A stretch of 64,000 nucleotides of DNA from Fodinibius roseus (GCF_900129315.1 NZ_FQUS01000017.1:1-64000), one strand, 5' to 3'. Numbered from the stretch's first letter, positions 29,713 through 39,511 are shown. Made by a program: numbers and translations. The notes: a model not told the origin generated them from the sequence alone.

Positions 29713-31233
29713 GTGAGTAATCCGCTCCGGTTTGTGCTTCTGAGTACCTTTCTGCTTTCCATGGCATCCGGTACCGCTCAAGCGCAGCGCGTGCTTGGTG
29801 TGGTATGGGAACTTCCGGATGACGACACTCGGGCTGTTCAACAGCTTCAGCAATTCCAGGATCTGGGTATTACCGTCCTGGAACTGCAGCAGGTCCCTTC
29901 CGAGCGGCTGTGGAGCGAAATCAACCAGCGCAACCTGACCGTGTATGGGGACCTGCATATCCTGTTTCCCACAGCGCATACTTTTACAGGCGCCGACTCT
30001 ACTTTCTTTAGACGGCTCGGAAAAAAAATAAGGGCTTTTGCTGCACAACCTTCGGTAAAAGTACTCAACCTGTTTGCCTACGGAGCTATTCACCGGGTAT
30101 CATTCAATAAGGCCGCTTCTTCTTTCTTCAATGATTTTCGCGCCCTACAGTCGATCCGTACCACCTATACCGACAACAGAACAATCCAGAGCCCGGATAC
30201 ACCGGCCGATTTTTTCAGCTATGATATCCATCTGACTCCACAGAACATCCCATCCCCATCCTCATCCATTCCCGGCTCCTCACATATAGATAGCTACCGG
30301 TACAGCCCCTCCGCTGAGCTCCGGGAACGGTTCCTGCCGTTCAAACGGGTTATTCAAGCCACGGCAGCCCACCCTCAAAAACCATTTTTTTTGGAAAGCC
30401 GCTGGCTGTTATCGATGATGGAAAAATATCCCGAGTTAGAAACCATCTTGTCTTCCCTTGCTTCAGAATCCGATCCCGTTTTCCCGGTCCCCGATGAATC
30501 TCTGCCGTCGCCCGGCCCCTCCCCGCTCCCGATCGTAACGCTGCTGGTGGTCTGGGCCATACTGGCTTTCCATTACAATATGAGTCCCCTCTACAGAAAA
30601 TCCCTCTTCCGCTATTTCAGCGGGCATAAATTCTTTCTCAATGATATTTTCAGGCAACACATTCGCTCTCCCTTCCCGTCATTTATTATTATCATTCAAA
30701 ATGCCCTGTTGACATCAGCCGCTCTGTTTACCATGCTCATTAATTACTGGTCTGAAACCGGCCTGAAAAGCCTGTACTATCATTTTCCGGACTTGTTTTT
30801 TTTCACCGGAGAAGTCCATGATATTTTTATCGCCTCCGTTGGAATAATCCTTATCTTTTCCATGATCAGCATTTTTGGGCTCTACTTCCCCCACAAGTCG
30901 CTGCGTTCGATCACACAGATCATGACCCTTTTTGCATGGCCGCTGCAGATCAATATTGTGCTCGGCACGGTGGCAATCGGGCTGCACGTTTCGGGCGGGA
31001 GTGAAAATGCTGCGATGATAGCCCTGTTAACAGGCCTGATGCTGGTGGTATGCCTGGGAAGCTTTATGGTAACTTCCCTGGATGCCATGCAATCACTGAG
31101 CGGCAAGCGGCTGCGGTATATAAGCTCGACCGCCGGACTGTATCTGCTTTTACTTGCCGGGCTGGCCTTCTGGCTGGCCGCATTCAACGATCCCCTGTGG
31201 CAGGCCGTTGAGCTGAGCCTGAGCCTCAAATAA
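29713..31233 (+). CDS. Unrecognised multi-domain membrane protein
   Basis: A 506-aa protein from a GTG start. The N-terminal signal peptide ends AQA near residue 24. A soluble part of about 240 residues begins RVLGVVWELPDDDTRAVQQL and continues with GITVLELQQVPSERLWSEI and VYGDLHILFP, a spacing that recalls a glycosidase-type TIM barrel; this is only a resemblance. Hydrophobic segments lie at about 273-290, 325-345, 365-395, 405-430, 435-458 and 475-495. It follows the Lrp gene by 15 bases and overlaps the 3' end of rpoN by 8 bases (convergent). No function is assigned. Confidence 0.7.
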   Translation: MSNPLRFVLLSTFLLSMASGTAQAQRVLGVVWELPDDDTRAVQQLQQFQDLGITVLELQQVPSERLWSEINQRNLTVYGDLHILFPTAHTFTGADSTFFRRLGKKIRAFAAQPSVKVLNLFAYGAIHRVSFNKAASSFFNDFRALQSIRTTYTDNRTIQSPDTPADFFSYDIHLTPQNIPSPSSSIPGSSHIDSYRYSPSAELRERFLPFKRVIQATAAHPQKPFFLESRWLLSMMEKYPELETILSSLASESDPVFPVPDESLPSPGPSPLPIVTLLVVWAILAFHYNMSPLYRKSLFRYFSGHKFFLNDIFRQHIRSPFPSFIIIIQNALLTSAALFTMLINYWSETGLKSLYYHFPDLFFFTGEVHDIFIASVGIILIFSMISIFGLYFPHKSLRSITQIMTLFAWPLQINIVLGTVAIGLHVSGGSENAAMIALLTGLMLVVCLGSFMVTSLDAMQSLSGKRLRYISSTAGLYLLLLAGLAFWLAAFNDPLWQAVELSLSLK

Positions 31234-32746
31234 TCTGCTTTCTGAGACGAGCAACCGGTATATTCAACTTCTCCCGGTATTTGCTGACTGTCCGGCGGGC
31301 TACTTTATACCCCTGCTCCTTCAGCAGGTCAGCTATGGCCTGATCACTCAGCGGTTTTTTCTTGTTTTCGTTATCAACAATTTCCTGAACCGCATTTTTA
31401 ACTTCCCGGCTCGACACCTCCTCTCCGCTCTCTGTTTCCAGTCCCTCGCTGAAGAAATATTTCAGTTCAAAAACGCCAAAATGAGTTTGTACATACTTGC
31501 CGTTGACCACCCGCGAGATCGTTGAAATATCCAAATTCACCCGCTCGGCAATATCTTTCAGAATCATCGGCTTTAGTCCTTCGCCGTGTTTAAAAAAATC
31601 TTCCTGCAGCGCTACAATCGTTTTCATCGTATTCATCAGGGTATTCTGGCGCTGTCGAATCGAATCAATAAACCACTGCGCCGATTCTATTTTACTCTTG
31701 ATAAACGATTTTGTCTCTTTGGTCTGTTTATTTTTGGTCTTTTTCTTCTTCAGGTCATCCCACATTTTTTTATACCGGGGAGAAATATGCAGCGGCGGTA
31801 CATTGCTGTTATTCAGCGAAATTACAAAATCACCGGCTTCTTCCTCTCCATTTTCCTGGTTTTCGGCAGGCTGGTAGTAGACCTCAAAATCGGGTTCAAT
31901 ATAATTCTGGGTGTCATCCACCGCGCTGCCGTCCCCCCCCGGCTTGGGATCCAGTCCCGTTATACAATTGAAAGCAGCTTTCAGCTCCTCATTGTCGATA
32001 TCAAGCTTTTTCTTAAGCTTGCTGAAATGCTTTTTTTCAAAAAGGTCCCAGTAGTCGCGCAGCATCTCTATCGCCGTAGACCTCCCCTCCGCATCGTAAT
32101 CCATCATATCCAGCTGTGTCAACAGGCAATCCCGAAGATCACGCGAAGCAATGCCCGGGGGATCGAGCTGCTGAATCTTTTTACGAACCGCTTCTACCTC
32201 TTCGCGGTCGGTCAGCACTCCCTCATTGAAAGCAATGTTATCGACGACGGCTTCAATCTCACGGCGGAAATAGCCATCCTGGTCGAGGGAGCCCAATATT
32301 TGATCGGCTATCAGCTTTTCCTTTTCAGTCAGGTCGAGGAGTCCCACCTGCTGTTCCAGCTCCTCCAGGAACGACTCGTGATACGGATCGGGCAGATCGC
32401 GCCACTCTTCATTGCCTGCATAACCGGAGCCTCCACTGTAGTTATCCCCATCATACTCGGTATTATTCATGAACTCTTCCCAGTCCACCTCTTCATTCTG
32501 ATCAACCGGTTCCAGCTCATCTTCCCGCTCGGGCTTTTCCTCCTCCCACTCCTGCGATTCAAATTCATCAAGCTCATCCGCAGGCTCCCCCTCCTCTAAG
32601 ACGGGATTCACTTCCAGCTCCTCCTTAATACGCTGTTCCAGCGCAATGGTGGGAAGCTGCAGCAATTTGATATACTGAATCTGCTGTGGCGACAGACGCT
32701 GTTGCTGCGTCTGCTTCTGGTTCATCTGTTGGCCGGTTTTAAGCAT
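31226..32746 (-). CDS. rpoN: RNA polymerase sigma-54 factor
   Basis: A 506-aa sigma factor for enhancer-dependent promoters. The N-terminal Gln/Leu-rich activator region (QQRLSPQQIQYIKLLQLPT) is followed by a long acidic region II (about 50-130), the core-binding domain with LDPPGIASRDLRDCLLTQL near residue 200, an HTH (LKDIAERVNLDISTISRVVN) near residue 383, and the RpoN box ARRTVSKYREKLNIP near residue 482. No bEBP gene is in the window. Confidence 0.97.
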   Translation of the reverse strand: MLKTGQQMNQKQTQQQRLSPQQIQYIKLLQLPTIALEQRIKEELEVNPVLEEGEPADELDEFESQEWEEEKPEREDELEPVDQNEEVDWEEFMNNTEYDGDNYSGGSGYAGNEEWRDLPDPYHESFLEELEQQVGLLDLTEKEKLIADQILGSLDQDGYFRREIEAVVDNIAFNEGVLTDREEVEAVRKKIQQLDPPGIASRDLRDCLLTQLDMMDYDAEGRSTAIEMLRDYWDLFEKKHFSKLKKKLDIDNEELKAAFNCITGLDPKPGGDGSAVDDTQNYIEPDFEVYYQPAENQENGEEEAGDFVISLNNSNVPPLHISPRYKKMWDDLKKKKTKNKQTKETKSFIKSKIESAQWFIDSIRQRQNTLMNTMKTIVALQEDFFKHGEGLKPMILKDIAERVNLDISTISRVVNGKYVQTHFGVFELKYFFSEGLETESGEEVSSREVKNAVQEIVDNENKKKPLSDQAIADLLKEQGYKVARRTVSKYREKLNIPVARLRKQII

Positions 32747-33021
32747 ATTTCAGTACTCCTTGTTCCTGGTTTTAACTTCCTTCAAAAAACAAATTATGAC
32801 AGCTGACCCGTATTGCGTGCCCCGAAAGATCTATTCTCATACCTGTCAACACCCAGGGTTACAGGGACTGTATGCGGGCTGCCACCGCGGTATCACAGCA
32901 TTCCAAAGCTCTCATAGATTCATCAAGATACTATTTCTTACAACGAATCGAAACGGCCGGATTTCGTACCCCGTAAAAAGCCAATCGCGATGATAACGGC
33001 TGACCAAGCCTTTTGGCAACA

Positions 33022-34182
33022 TCAGAATCCAAGCTCAAAATTTTTGCCCGACATCTGACGAACGCACTCCTGCAGTTCCAGCTCCAGTAATGTCGGCAAC
33101 AGCTTATGCGGTTCAACGCCCAACCGCTCAGCCAGATCATCAATATGAAGCGGGTTGCCCTGCAGTGTTTTACAAATATCCGCAGATAATTCATCCAATT
33201 CAAGGGATCTCCACCGGGGCGTGTCGTCAAGGTCCTCCCCCGGCTCCTCTTCTCTGCCCTCACTGTCTCTTTTGGAGATGTGCACCTCAATTTCCTCCAG
33301 GATATCCTCCACATCCTGTACTAACTTGCCCATGCCCCGCTGTATAAGATTATTGCATCCGATCGCATTGGGCGTGCCAATCGGGTGCGGCACCACAAAC
33401 ACCTCCCTGTTCTGGTCCAGCGCCAGCTTTGCGGTAATCATACTGCCCCCGGCAATACCGGAAGCTACGACCAGCGTTCCCAGGCTCAAACCGCTGACGA
33501 TCCGGTTGCGTACCGGGAAATTACCCGCATCGGGATCGGTGCCCACCGGAAATTCTGAAATAATAGCGCCGCCGGTATCAATAATATCGGCGGCCAGCTT
33601 TTTATGCGCGGCGGGATAAATAATATCGATCCCGGAACCCAGGACCCCGACCGTGCACCCGCCGGCCGCTACCGTTGCCCGATGAGCCGCGCCGTCAATA
33701 CCGTAGGCCAGCCCGCTGGTGATGGTAAGTCCCCGTTTCGATAACTCCCGGGCAAAAAGCCGGGCGGCATCCCTGCCGTACCGGCCCGCCTTGCGCGTCC
33801 CCACAATCGCCACGCTGTCGGTTTGCAGGGCCCGGCGGTTTCCCTTAATCCACAGCAACAGGGGTGAATCATAGATCTCGCGAAGCAGAGGAGGATAATC
33901 CTCATCCCATAGCGTCATAAGCACGGCGCCAATCCGCTCTGTCTTCTGCAGGATGCGATCGACTTCGGACCAGCCATCAAATGAAACGATCTGCTCTGCG
34001 GTCTTGGGACCGATGCCGTGAATAGACTGTAGTTCGCGCCGGTTCATCCGAAAGATATCCTGCGGGTGACCGGCCGCCTGAATAAGCATTCGAATACGCC
34101 GGGCCCCCAGGTTGGATATCAGGTGAAGGGCAATAAGTTCTCTAACCAGTGTTTTTTTCGGGGTCTTCTCTTGATGATTCAA
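33022..34182 (-). CDS. dprA: DNA processing protein DprA
   Basis: Loads RecA on incoming single-stranded DNA during transformation. At 386 aa it contains an N-terminal SAM/HhH-like region (RELQSIHGIGPKTAEQIV, near residue 47), the Rossmann-like core (VAIVGTRKAGRYGRDAARLF, TSGLAYGIDGAAHRA, GVLGSGIDIIYPAAHKKLA) and a C-terminal winged helix (about 320-386). The ATG lies 41 bases inside the 3' end of obg, so translation is probably coupled. A natural transformation capacity is possible but no com genes are in view. Confidence 0.95.
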   Translation of the reverse strand: MNHQEKTPKKTLVRELIALHLISNLGARRIRMLIQAAGHPQDIFRMNRRELQSIHGIGPKTAEQIVSFDGWSEVDRILQKTERIGAVLMTLWDEDYPPLLREIYDSPLLLWIKGNRRALQTDSVAIVGTRKAGRYGRDAARLFARELSKRGLTITSGLAYGIDGAAHRATVAAGGCTVGVLGSGIDIIYPAAHKKLAADIIDTGGAIISEFPVGTDPDAGNFPVRNRIVSGLSLGTLVVASGIAGGSMITAKLALDQNREVFVVPHPIGTPNAIGCNNLIQRGMGKLVQDVEDILEEIEVHISKRDSEGREEEPGEDLDDTPRWRSLELDELSADICKTLQGNPLHIDDLAERLGVEPHKLLPTLLELELQECVRQMSGKNFELGF

Positions 34183-35167
34183 CGGTTTGTATCTGCTCCC
34201 AGATGATTTCTTTCAGTTCATCTATATGGTAATTGGTTGCAGCGGAAATTTCAACTGTGGGAATATCCAAATCGACCTTTTTTTCCGGGTCGAGCTCATA
34301 ATTCTCCTGCAGATCCATCTTCGTGACGGCCAGAATGCGCGGTTTATCGAGCAAGTCGGAACGATACGCTCTGAGCTCATCCAGCAGGGCCTCGTACTCG
34401 TAGGCGATATCCTGCTGAGAGCTTATCATGAACAGCAGCACATTATTGCGTTCAATATGCCGCAGGAACTGTATACCCAGTCCGCGTCCCTCGTGGGCCT
34501 CTTCAATGATGCCGGGGATATCGGCCATCACAAAGGTCCGGTAATCGGGCATGGAAACAACCCCCAGGTTGGGCTGAAGCGTCGTAAACGGGTAGGAATC
34601 GATTTTGGGTTCAGCTCCTGACATAGCGGAAAGCAGCGTGCTCTTGCCCGCATTGGGAAACCCCACCAGTCCCACATCGGCAATCAGCTTCAGCTCAATT
34701 TCGATGGCCCGGCTTTCTCCTTCCTCGCCATCCTGCGCATGGTGCGGTGTCTGATTGGTGGAACTCCGGAAGTGCCAGTTTCCCAGTCCCCCTTTGCCCC
34801 CTTCCGCCACGACTATTTCCTGCTCATGTTCGGTAATTTCGCCCAGTCGTTCTTTGGTTTCAGCATCGTAGATCACGCAGCCCAGGGGGGTTTCCAGGAC
34901 TTCATCCTCCCCGTCTTTTCCCTTGCGCTTACTCGATTCGCCGCGCTGTCCCTCCCCGGCATTCACATATTTCCGGTAGCGAAGATCCAGGAGCGTGTTC
35001 AGCTGCTGGTTACCACGGAGGATGACATCGCCCCCCGCTCCCCCGTCGCCGCCGTCGGGACCACCCCTGGGCACATATTTTTCCCGCCGGAAGTGCACCG
35101 CGCCGGCTCCCCCGTTTCCTCCCGCTACATAGACTTTGGCGTAATCCGCAAACTGAACTCGACCCAT
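34142..35167 (-). CDS. obg: Obg/CgtA GTPase
   Basis: Essential GTPase for late 50S assembly; 341 aa. The N-terminal glycine-rich Obg fold (about 1-158) includes VAGGNGGAGAVHFRREKYVPRGG and GGDGGAGGDVILRG. The G domain begins ADVGLVGFPNAGKSTLLSAMSG (P-loop near residue 168), then FTTLQPNLGVV, DIPGIIEEAHEGRGLG and TKMD. No C-terminal OCT domain is present. It starts 2 bases after the DPP4 stop and overlaps dprA. Confidence 0.96.
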   Translation of the reverse strand: MGRVQFADYAKVYVAGGNGGAGAVHFRREKYVPRGGPDGGDGGAGGDVILRGNQQLNTLLDLRYRKYVNAGEGQRGESSKRKGKDGEDEVLETPLGCVIYDAETKERLGEITEHEQEIVVAEGGKGGLGNWHFRSSTNQTPHHAQDGEEGESRAIEIELKLIADVGLVGFPNAGKSTLLSAMSGAEPKIDSYPFTTLQPNLGVVSMPDYRTFVMADIPGIIEEAHEGRGLGIQFLRHIERNNVLLFMISSQQDIAYEYEALLDELRAYRSDLLDKPRILAVTKMDLQENYELDPEKKVDLDIPTVEISAATNYHIDELKEIIWEQIQTVESSREDPEKNTG

Positions 35168-35169
35168 AA

Positions 35170-37356
35170 TTATAGATGCTCTAAAATAAAATCATTTAAC
35201 ATGTTAAAAAGATGCTCGCGCGTATTCCCGCCGTAAATACCATGATTTCGGTTTGGATAGTACATCGTTTCAAAGGAAACCCCCGCCTCCACCATCCGGT
35301 TCACCATTTCTACCGTATTCTGAAAGTGAACATTGTCGTCGCCCGTGCCGTGAACCAGTAAATAATCGCCCTCGATTTGATCGGCATAGGTCAATACTGA
35401 TCCCCTGCGATACCCTTCGGGATTCATCTGCGGGGTCTGCATAAACCGTTCGGTATAAATTGTATCGTAGAAGCGCCAGCTGGTCACGGGTGCGACGGCC
35501 ATAGCAGCATCAAACAGATCACTGCCCCGGGCAAGCACCAGGCTCGACATGTATCCCCCGTAACTCCAGCCCCAGATCCCGAGCCGATCCTCATCAATAA
35601 AATCGTATTCACGGATTAAGTACTCAGCGGCATCGATTTGGTCTTCCACCTCGTACTGACCCAGTTTCTTGTATACCTGCTTTTCAAAAGCACGGCCGCG
35701 TCCCCCGGTCCCCCGGTTGTCAATACTTGCCACGATATAACCCTGAGCTGTCAGGTACCGGTGCCAATTGGAGCGATGACTCGATGTATAATTCTTCTTG
35801 ACACTTTGGCTGCCGGGTCCCCCGTACACGTAAAACAACACGGGATATTTTTTGGACGGATCAAAATCATGCGGCTTCAACAGGTAGCCATTGAGAGTTG
35901 CCTGCTGCAGCGGGATCTTGATAAACTCTTTTTCCGGCAGCTGAAACTCGCTGAGATCCTGTTGCAGCCCGGCATTGTCCTCGAGCATTCGCAGCTGCTT
36001 TCCATTTATTTCGTGCAGGGTATACTGCGGCGGCAGCGTCGGCGTAGAAAAGATTTCGATATAGTACTTGTAATCGGGACTCATTTTAATCTCGTTCCAT
36101 CCGTTCCCCTCCGTCAACTTCTTCTTGCCGGTGCCATCCCGTTTAATGCTGTACAAGTGACGCTGAAGCGGCGACTCTTCGGTACTCACATAGTAAAACC
36201 GGCCCGTATCCTCATTGAATCCGAGATAATTGGTTACCTCCCAGCTGCCCCTCGTCACCTGACGAATTTGCTCGCCTTCCATATCATACAGGTAGATATG
36301 ATTGTATCCCGACTCCTCGCTGGTATAGACAAATTCCCGGCCGTTTTCGAGGAATTTCAGATCATCGTTCACATCAATCCAGGCATCGCTTCGCTCTGTT
36401 TTAATAATTTCGGTCTGCCCGGTCGTTACATTCGCCAGCATCAGGTCCTGTTTATTCTGCAGCCGGTTCATCCGCCGGATCGCCAGCATTTCCGGATCCT
36501 GTGTCCAGTTAATCCGCGGGATATACTGGTCATTTACGGAGCCGATATCCATCCACCTTGTCTGATCCTTCTCAAGATCGTAAACCCCGATTTTTACCGT
36601 CGAATTCTCTTCGCCGGCTTTGGGATACTTGAAGCGGGTAAGACCGGGATACAAATCCTTCCACTCCGTCATAAAGAATTCCTTCACGTCGGACTCATCG
36701 AACCGGTAAAAAGCTATTTTACGGCCGTCGGGGGACCAGTACCAGGCCCTGGCAATGCCGAATTCTTCTTCATAGACCCAATCGGTCGTGCCGTTGATGA
36801 TGTTATTCAGCGACCCGTCGGTCGTAATAGCCGTTTCCTCGCCCGTCTCCAAGTCCACCCAATAGAGGTTGTTATCCTGCACAAAAGCCGCTTTTTCGCC
36901 CGATGGAGACAGTTGCGCATACTGCTGTTTCTGTTCGGACTGGGTTAGTTTTTGGGTTTTTCCCGTTTCAAAATTATAGATAAAATAGTTTTCGCGGGTG
37001 CTGCGCCTCCAGATGGCCTCAATATCGGTTTTCACCAGGAGCTTGCTTTCATCGGCCGAAAATTGATAATCCTGAATGATAATCGGCTTGTCGCGGTCCG
37101 GCACCTTCAGGTCGGAAGTAGACAGCAGCACTTCATAATCACCGGTTAAAATATCGTACTTCCGTATTTCGATATCTCCGTTAACCCGCTTCAGTGTGGT
37201 ATAGTACTGGCTGTCTTTCATCCAGTTTACATTTTGGATACCTTCCGGCCGGAAGGTATCATCGAAGATATGCTCGAAGGCGAGCGCTTTATCCTGGGCC
37301 CGGACAGGCTGAACAATCCACCCCAAGACAAAAAGAAGTAAGAATAGTCTGTTCAT
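35170..37356 (-). CDS. Dipeptidyl-peptidase IV-like S9 peptidase
   Basis: A 728-aa exported serine peptidase that removes N-terminal dipeptides. A signal peptide ends RAQ near residue 21. The DPPIV_N beta-propeller (about 90-440) includes DWVYEEEFGIARAWYWSPDG, whose Glu pair matches the substrate N-terminus-binding motif. The catalytic domain has GWSYGGYMSS (Ser near 604), GTGDDNVHFQN (Asp near 679) and NRNHGIYGG (His near 711). It is upstream of obg, probably a chance operon arrangement. It should be periplasmic. Confidence 0.93.
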   Translation of the reverse strand: MNRLFLLLFVLGWIVQPVRAQDKALAFEHIFDDTFRPEGIQNVNWMKDSQYYTTLKRVNGDIEIRKYDILTGDYEVLLSTSDLKVPDRDKPIIIQDYQFSADESKLLVKTDIEAIWRRSTRENYFIYNFETGKTQKLTQSEQKQQYAQLSPSGEKAAFVQDNNLYWVDLETGEETAITTDGSLNNIINGTTDWVYEEEFGIARAWYWSPDGRKIAFYRFDESDVKEFFMTEWKDLYPGLTRFKYPKAGEENSTVKIGVYDLEKDQTRWMDIGSVNDQYIPRINWTQDPEMLAIRRMNRLQNKQDLMLANVTTGQTEIIKTERSDAWIDVNDDLKFLENGREFVYTSEESGYNHIYLYDMEGEQIRQVTRGSWEVTNYLGFNEDTGRFYYVSTEESPLQRHLYSIKRDGTGKKKLTEGNGWNEIKMSPDYKYYIEIFSTPTLPPQYTLHEINGKQLRMLEDNAGLQQDLSEFQLPEKEFIKIPLQQATLNGYLLKPHDFDPSKKYPVLFYVYGGPGSQSVKKNYTSSHRSNWHRYLTAQGYIVASIDNRGTGGRGRAFEKQVYKKLGQYEVEDQIDAAEYLIREYDFIDEDRLGIWGWSYGGYMSSLVLARGSDLFDAAMAVAPVTSWRFYDTIYTERFMQTPQMNPEGYRRGSVLTYADQIEGDYLLVHGTGDDNVHFQNTVEMVNRMVEAGVSFETMYYPNRNHGIYGGNTREHLFNMLNDFILEHL

Positions 37357-37465
37357 AGATCCGAAGTCGTTACAACATTATTCCCCCATAGCTACCGCAG
37401 AGGTATATACAAAAACGCAAAACTTTTGTAAGAATTGCGGAAAGAATTTGCGCCTTAGTTGCTGA

Positions 37466-38317
37466 TCATTCCTCAAACTTATGCAGCAGTATCTTAAGCA
37501 GCTTTGTCAGCTCCCCCTTCATCTGGTTTCTCGGGGTTATAAAATCCAAAAAACCATGTTCCAGCAGGTATTCCGACCGCTGAAATCCTTCCGGCAGGTC
37601 ACGTCCGATCGTTTGCCGGATGACACGGGGACCCGCAAAGCCGATCAAGGCCTCCGGTTCGGCAATATTAAAATCACCCAGCATTGCAAAGCTGGCCGTG
37701 ACCCCCCCGGTCGTGGGATTGGTCATCACCGAGATATAGGGAACCCCCTCTTCCTCCAGCTGAGCCAGCTTGGCCGAAGTTTTGGCCATCTGCATCAGGC
37801 TGAGCACGCTTTCCATCATGCGTGCGCCGCCCGATTGAGAAATGATAATAAGCGGGATTTTATGTTCCCGGGCGTGGTCGATAGCCATTGCCAGCCGCTC
37901 TCCGACCACCGATCCCATGCTGCCGCCAATGAAGTCGAAATCCATACAGCCAATAACGACATCCAGCTCATTCATTGTTCCGACACCCACCCGCACCGCA
38001 TCCGAATGACCCGTTTTTTCCTGGTATTCCTCCAGGCGGTCGCTATATTTTTTACGGTCTTCGAAATTCAGCGGATCGGTCGGCACAATCTCCTGCCCGA
38101 TCTCTTCAAACACGCCGTCATCAAACAGGAAAGAAAAGTACTTTTCACTGCCAATGCGAAAGTGGTACCCGCTCAGCGGATCCACCCACAGGTTATCCTC
38201 CACCTCCCGCCGGTGTACGGTCTCCCCCGTCTTGGGGACCTTTATCCATACCCCTTCCGGCATCTCTTTGCGCTGATCAGTTTGAATATTTTTATCCTTT
38301 CGCTTAAACCAATCCAT
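37466..38317 (-). CDS. accD: Acetyl-CoA carboxylase carboxyltransferase subunit beta
   Basis: A 283-aa subunit that forms malonyl-CoA with AccA. The carboxyltransferase core is intact (VVIGCMDFDFIGGSMGSVVGE, ISQSGGARMMESVLSLMQMAK, PTTGGVTASFAMLGD). The N-terminal C4 zinc ribbon of many AccDs is missing: the region MPEGVWIKVPKTGETVH through EDNLWVDPLSGYHFRIG has no cysteine. I recall the same loss in other Bacteroidota AccDs; if so it is a clade trait rather than a defect. Confidence 0.95.
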   Translation of the reverse strand: MDWFKRKDKNIQTDQRKEMPEGVWIKVPKTGETVHRREVEDNLWVDPLSGYHFRIGSEKYFSFLFDDGVFEEIGQEIVPTDPLNFEDRKKYSDRLEEYQEKTGHSDAVRVGVGTMNELDVVIGCMDFDFIGGSMGSVVGERLAMAIDHAREHKIPLIIISQSGGARMMESVLSLMQMAKTSAKLAQLEEEGVPYISVMTNPTTGGVTASFAMLGDFNIAEPEALIGFAGPRVIRQTIGRDLPEGFQRSEYLLEHGFLDFITPRNQMKGELTKLLKILLHKFEE

Positions 38318-38523
38318 GATAATGCTCTTTGTTTAAATGAATCTCAAAATAATGATTCTCCGGTGAAGCTAAAATCTTTTATTTTTTTGCCTCTTGTCCC
38401 AAGACAGGCCCCTGTAAACAACAAAGTACCTAATATGTTTCCCGTCTTCCCTTTCAACTGGTACCCTGATCACTGTCGTATTGTTCGATTTCAATAGGGT
38501 TTCAGGACCAGATAAAAATTCGC

Positions 38524-38712
38524 ATGCTGCCCGGGCTGCTCCTCTTAACCGCCGGCTTTGTTGCCCTTGGCATGTACCGGACCCGCTCCCTCCCCTCCTG
38601 CAATGCTACGCTAAAACAGGCGGAATCCCGGCAGCCCGTCACTATCTACCGGGATATCTACGGCCGGCCGGAACCCGCCCGTCACCCGCCGTTCACCTGG
38701 TTCGACGTATAA
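38524..38712 (+). pseudogene. Possible relic: N-terminus of a penicillin-acylase-family gene
   Basis: A 62-codon frame. A hydrophobic anchor (LPGLLLLTAGFVALGMY) is followed by SLPSCNATLKQ and PVTIYRDIYGRP, which resembles the N-terminal LPxxxGxxxL..PVxVxRDxxGxPH pattern of penicillin acylase proenzymes. The homology stops where the frame runs into the 3' end of tsaB (overlap 38682-38712), and no remainder of the gene is found. It could also be a small independent membrane protein or chance. Confidence 0.35.
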
Positions 38713-39356
38713 TATTTCGGCTCGAAAGCAGGAGGGGAGGCCGGATGAAAGAACGCCTCATATCCATGCCGGTAGAGTTTTACCAGCGATCTGGCCGTTA
38801 TGGCCCCTGGTCCGCGGGTCACGGTTTTCGCTTTAATATCCTCACTGATACGATTCAGTCCGGTACCGGTAATGAGATCACCGCTCGCAACCATCGACTC
38901 AAACCTGTCAATCGGGAGCACCTCGACTTCGCTGCCAGCTGCCAGGGCGGTTCCGGAAACGTGAAACTGCTGGTGGTATACGTGCACGCGCCGGGCGTCG
39001 ATAATGGCGTGAATCGTGCCCGCAGGGGAGGCATCGTCCACTGACCCCACAGCAAAAGAGGCCAGCGTATTCACACCATACAGCGGCACCTCCGTCTGGA
39101 AAAGCAGTCCCTTTACCGCACTGGCGCCGATGCGCAATCCCGTATAGGAACCGGGTCCCTCGCTGACCAGCAATGCCGACAACTCCGTAATCCGGAAATC
39201 ATGCTCCTCCATCAGCTCCGCGATAAACAGAAATAGTTGCTCGGAGTGCGCCCCCCGTTTTTCAATCCTTTTTTCAAACAGGTCGCCATCATTGTCACAA
39301 AAAGCGACGGAACAGACGTCAGTTGCGGTTTCGAGAGCCAGAAGCATGGAATTCAA
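38682..39356 (-). CDS. tsaB: tRNA threonylcarbamoyladenosine biosynthesis protein TsaB
   Basis: A 224-aa ASKHA-fold protein that partners TsaD in t6A37 formation. The N-terminal LALETATDVCSVAFCDNDG, KRGAHSEQLFLFI near residue 33, and VSEGPGSYTGLRIGASAVKGL near residue 63 are diagnostic. It stands alone, with accD 364 bases downstream. Confidence 0.93.
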   Translation of the reverse strand: MNSMLLALETATDVCSVAFCDNDGDLFEKRIEKRGAHSEQLFLFIAELMEEHDFRITELSALLVSEGPGSYTGLRIGASAVKGLLFQTEVPLYGVNTLASFAVGSVDDASPAGTIHAIIDARRVHVYHQQFHVSGTALAAGSEVEVLPIDRFESMVASGDLITGTGLNRISEDIKAKTVTRGPGAITARSLVKLYRHGYEAFFHPASPPAFEPKYYTSNQVNGG

Positions 39357-39511
39357 GGTTACGTCAAGGTTAATATTCAGGGTGAAGCCTGCTGTCTTTG
39401 CGCCAGCCGTTACGCCCCCGGTGGTAAGACTCTGCTATGATTGAAAGTGAAGCCATGGGCAAAGTATAGATTGAAATTCAGCGTGTAAGTGAAAATGAGG
39501 CAGCCTGTGGG

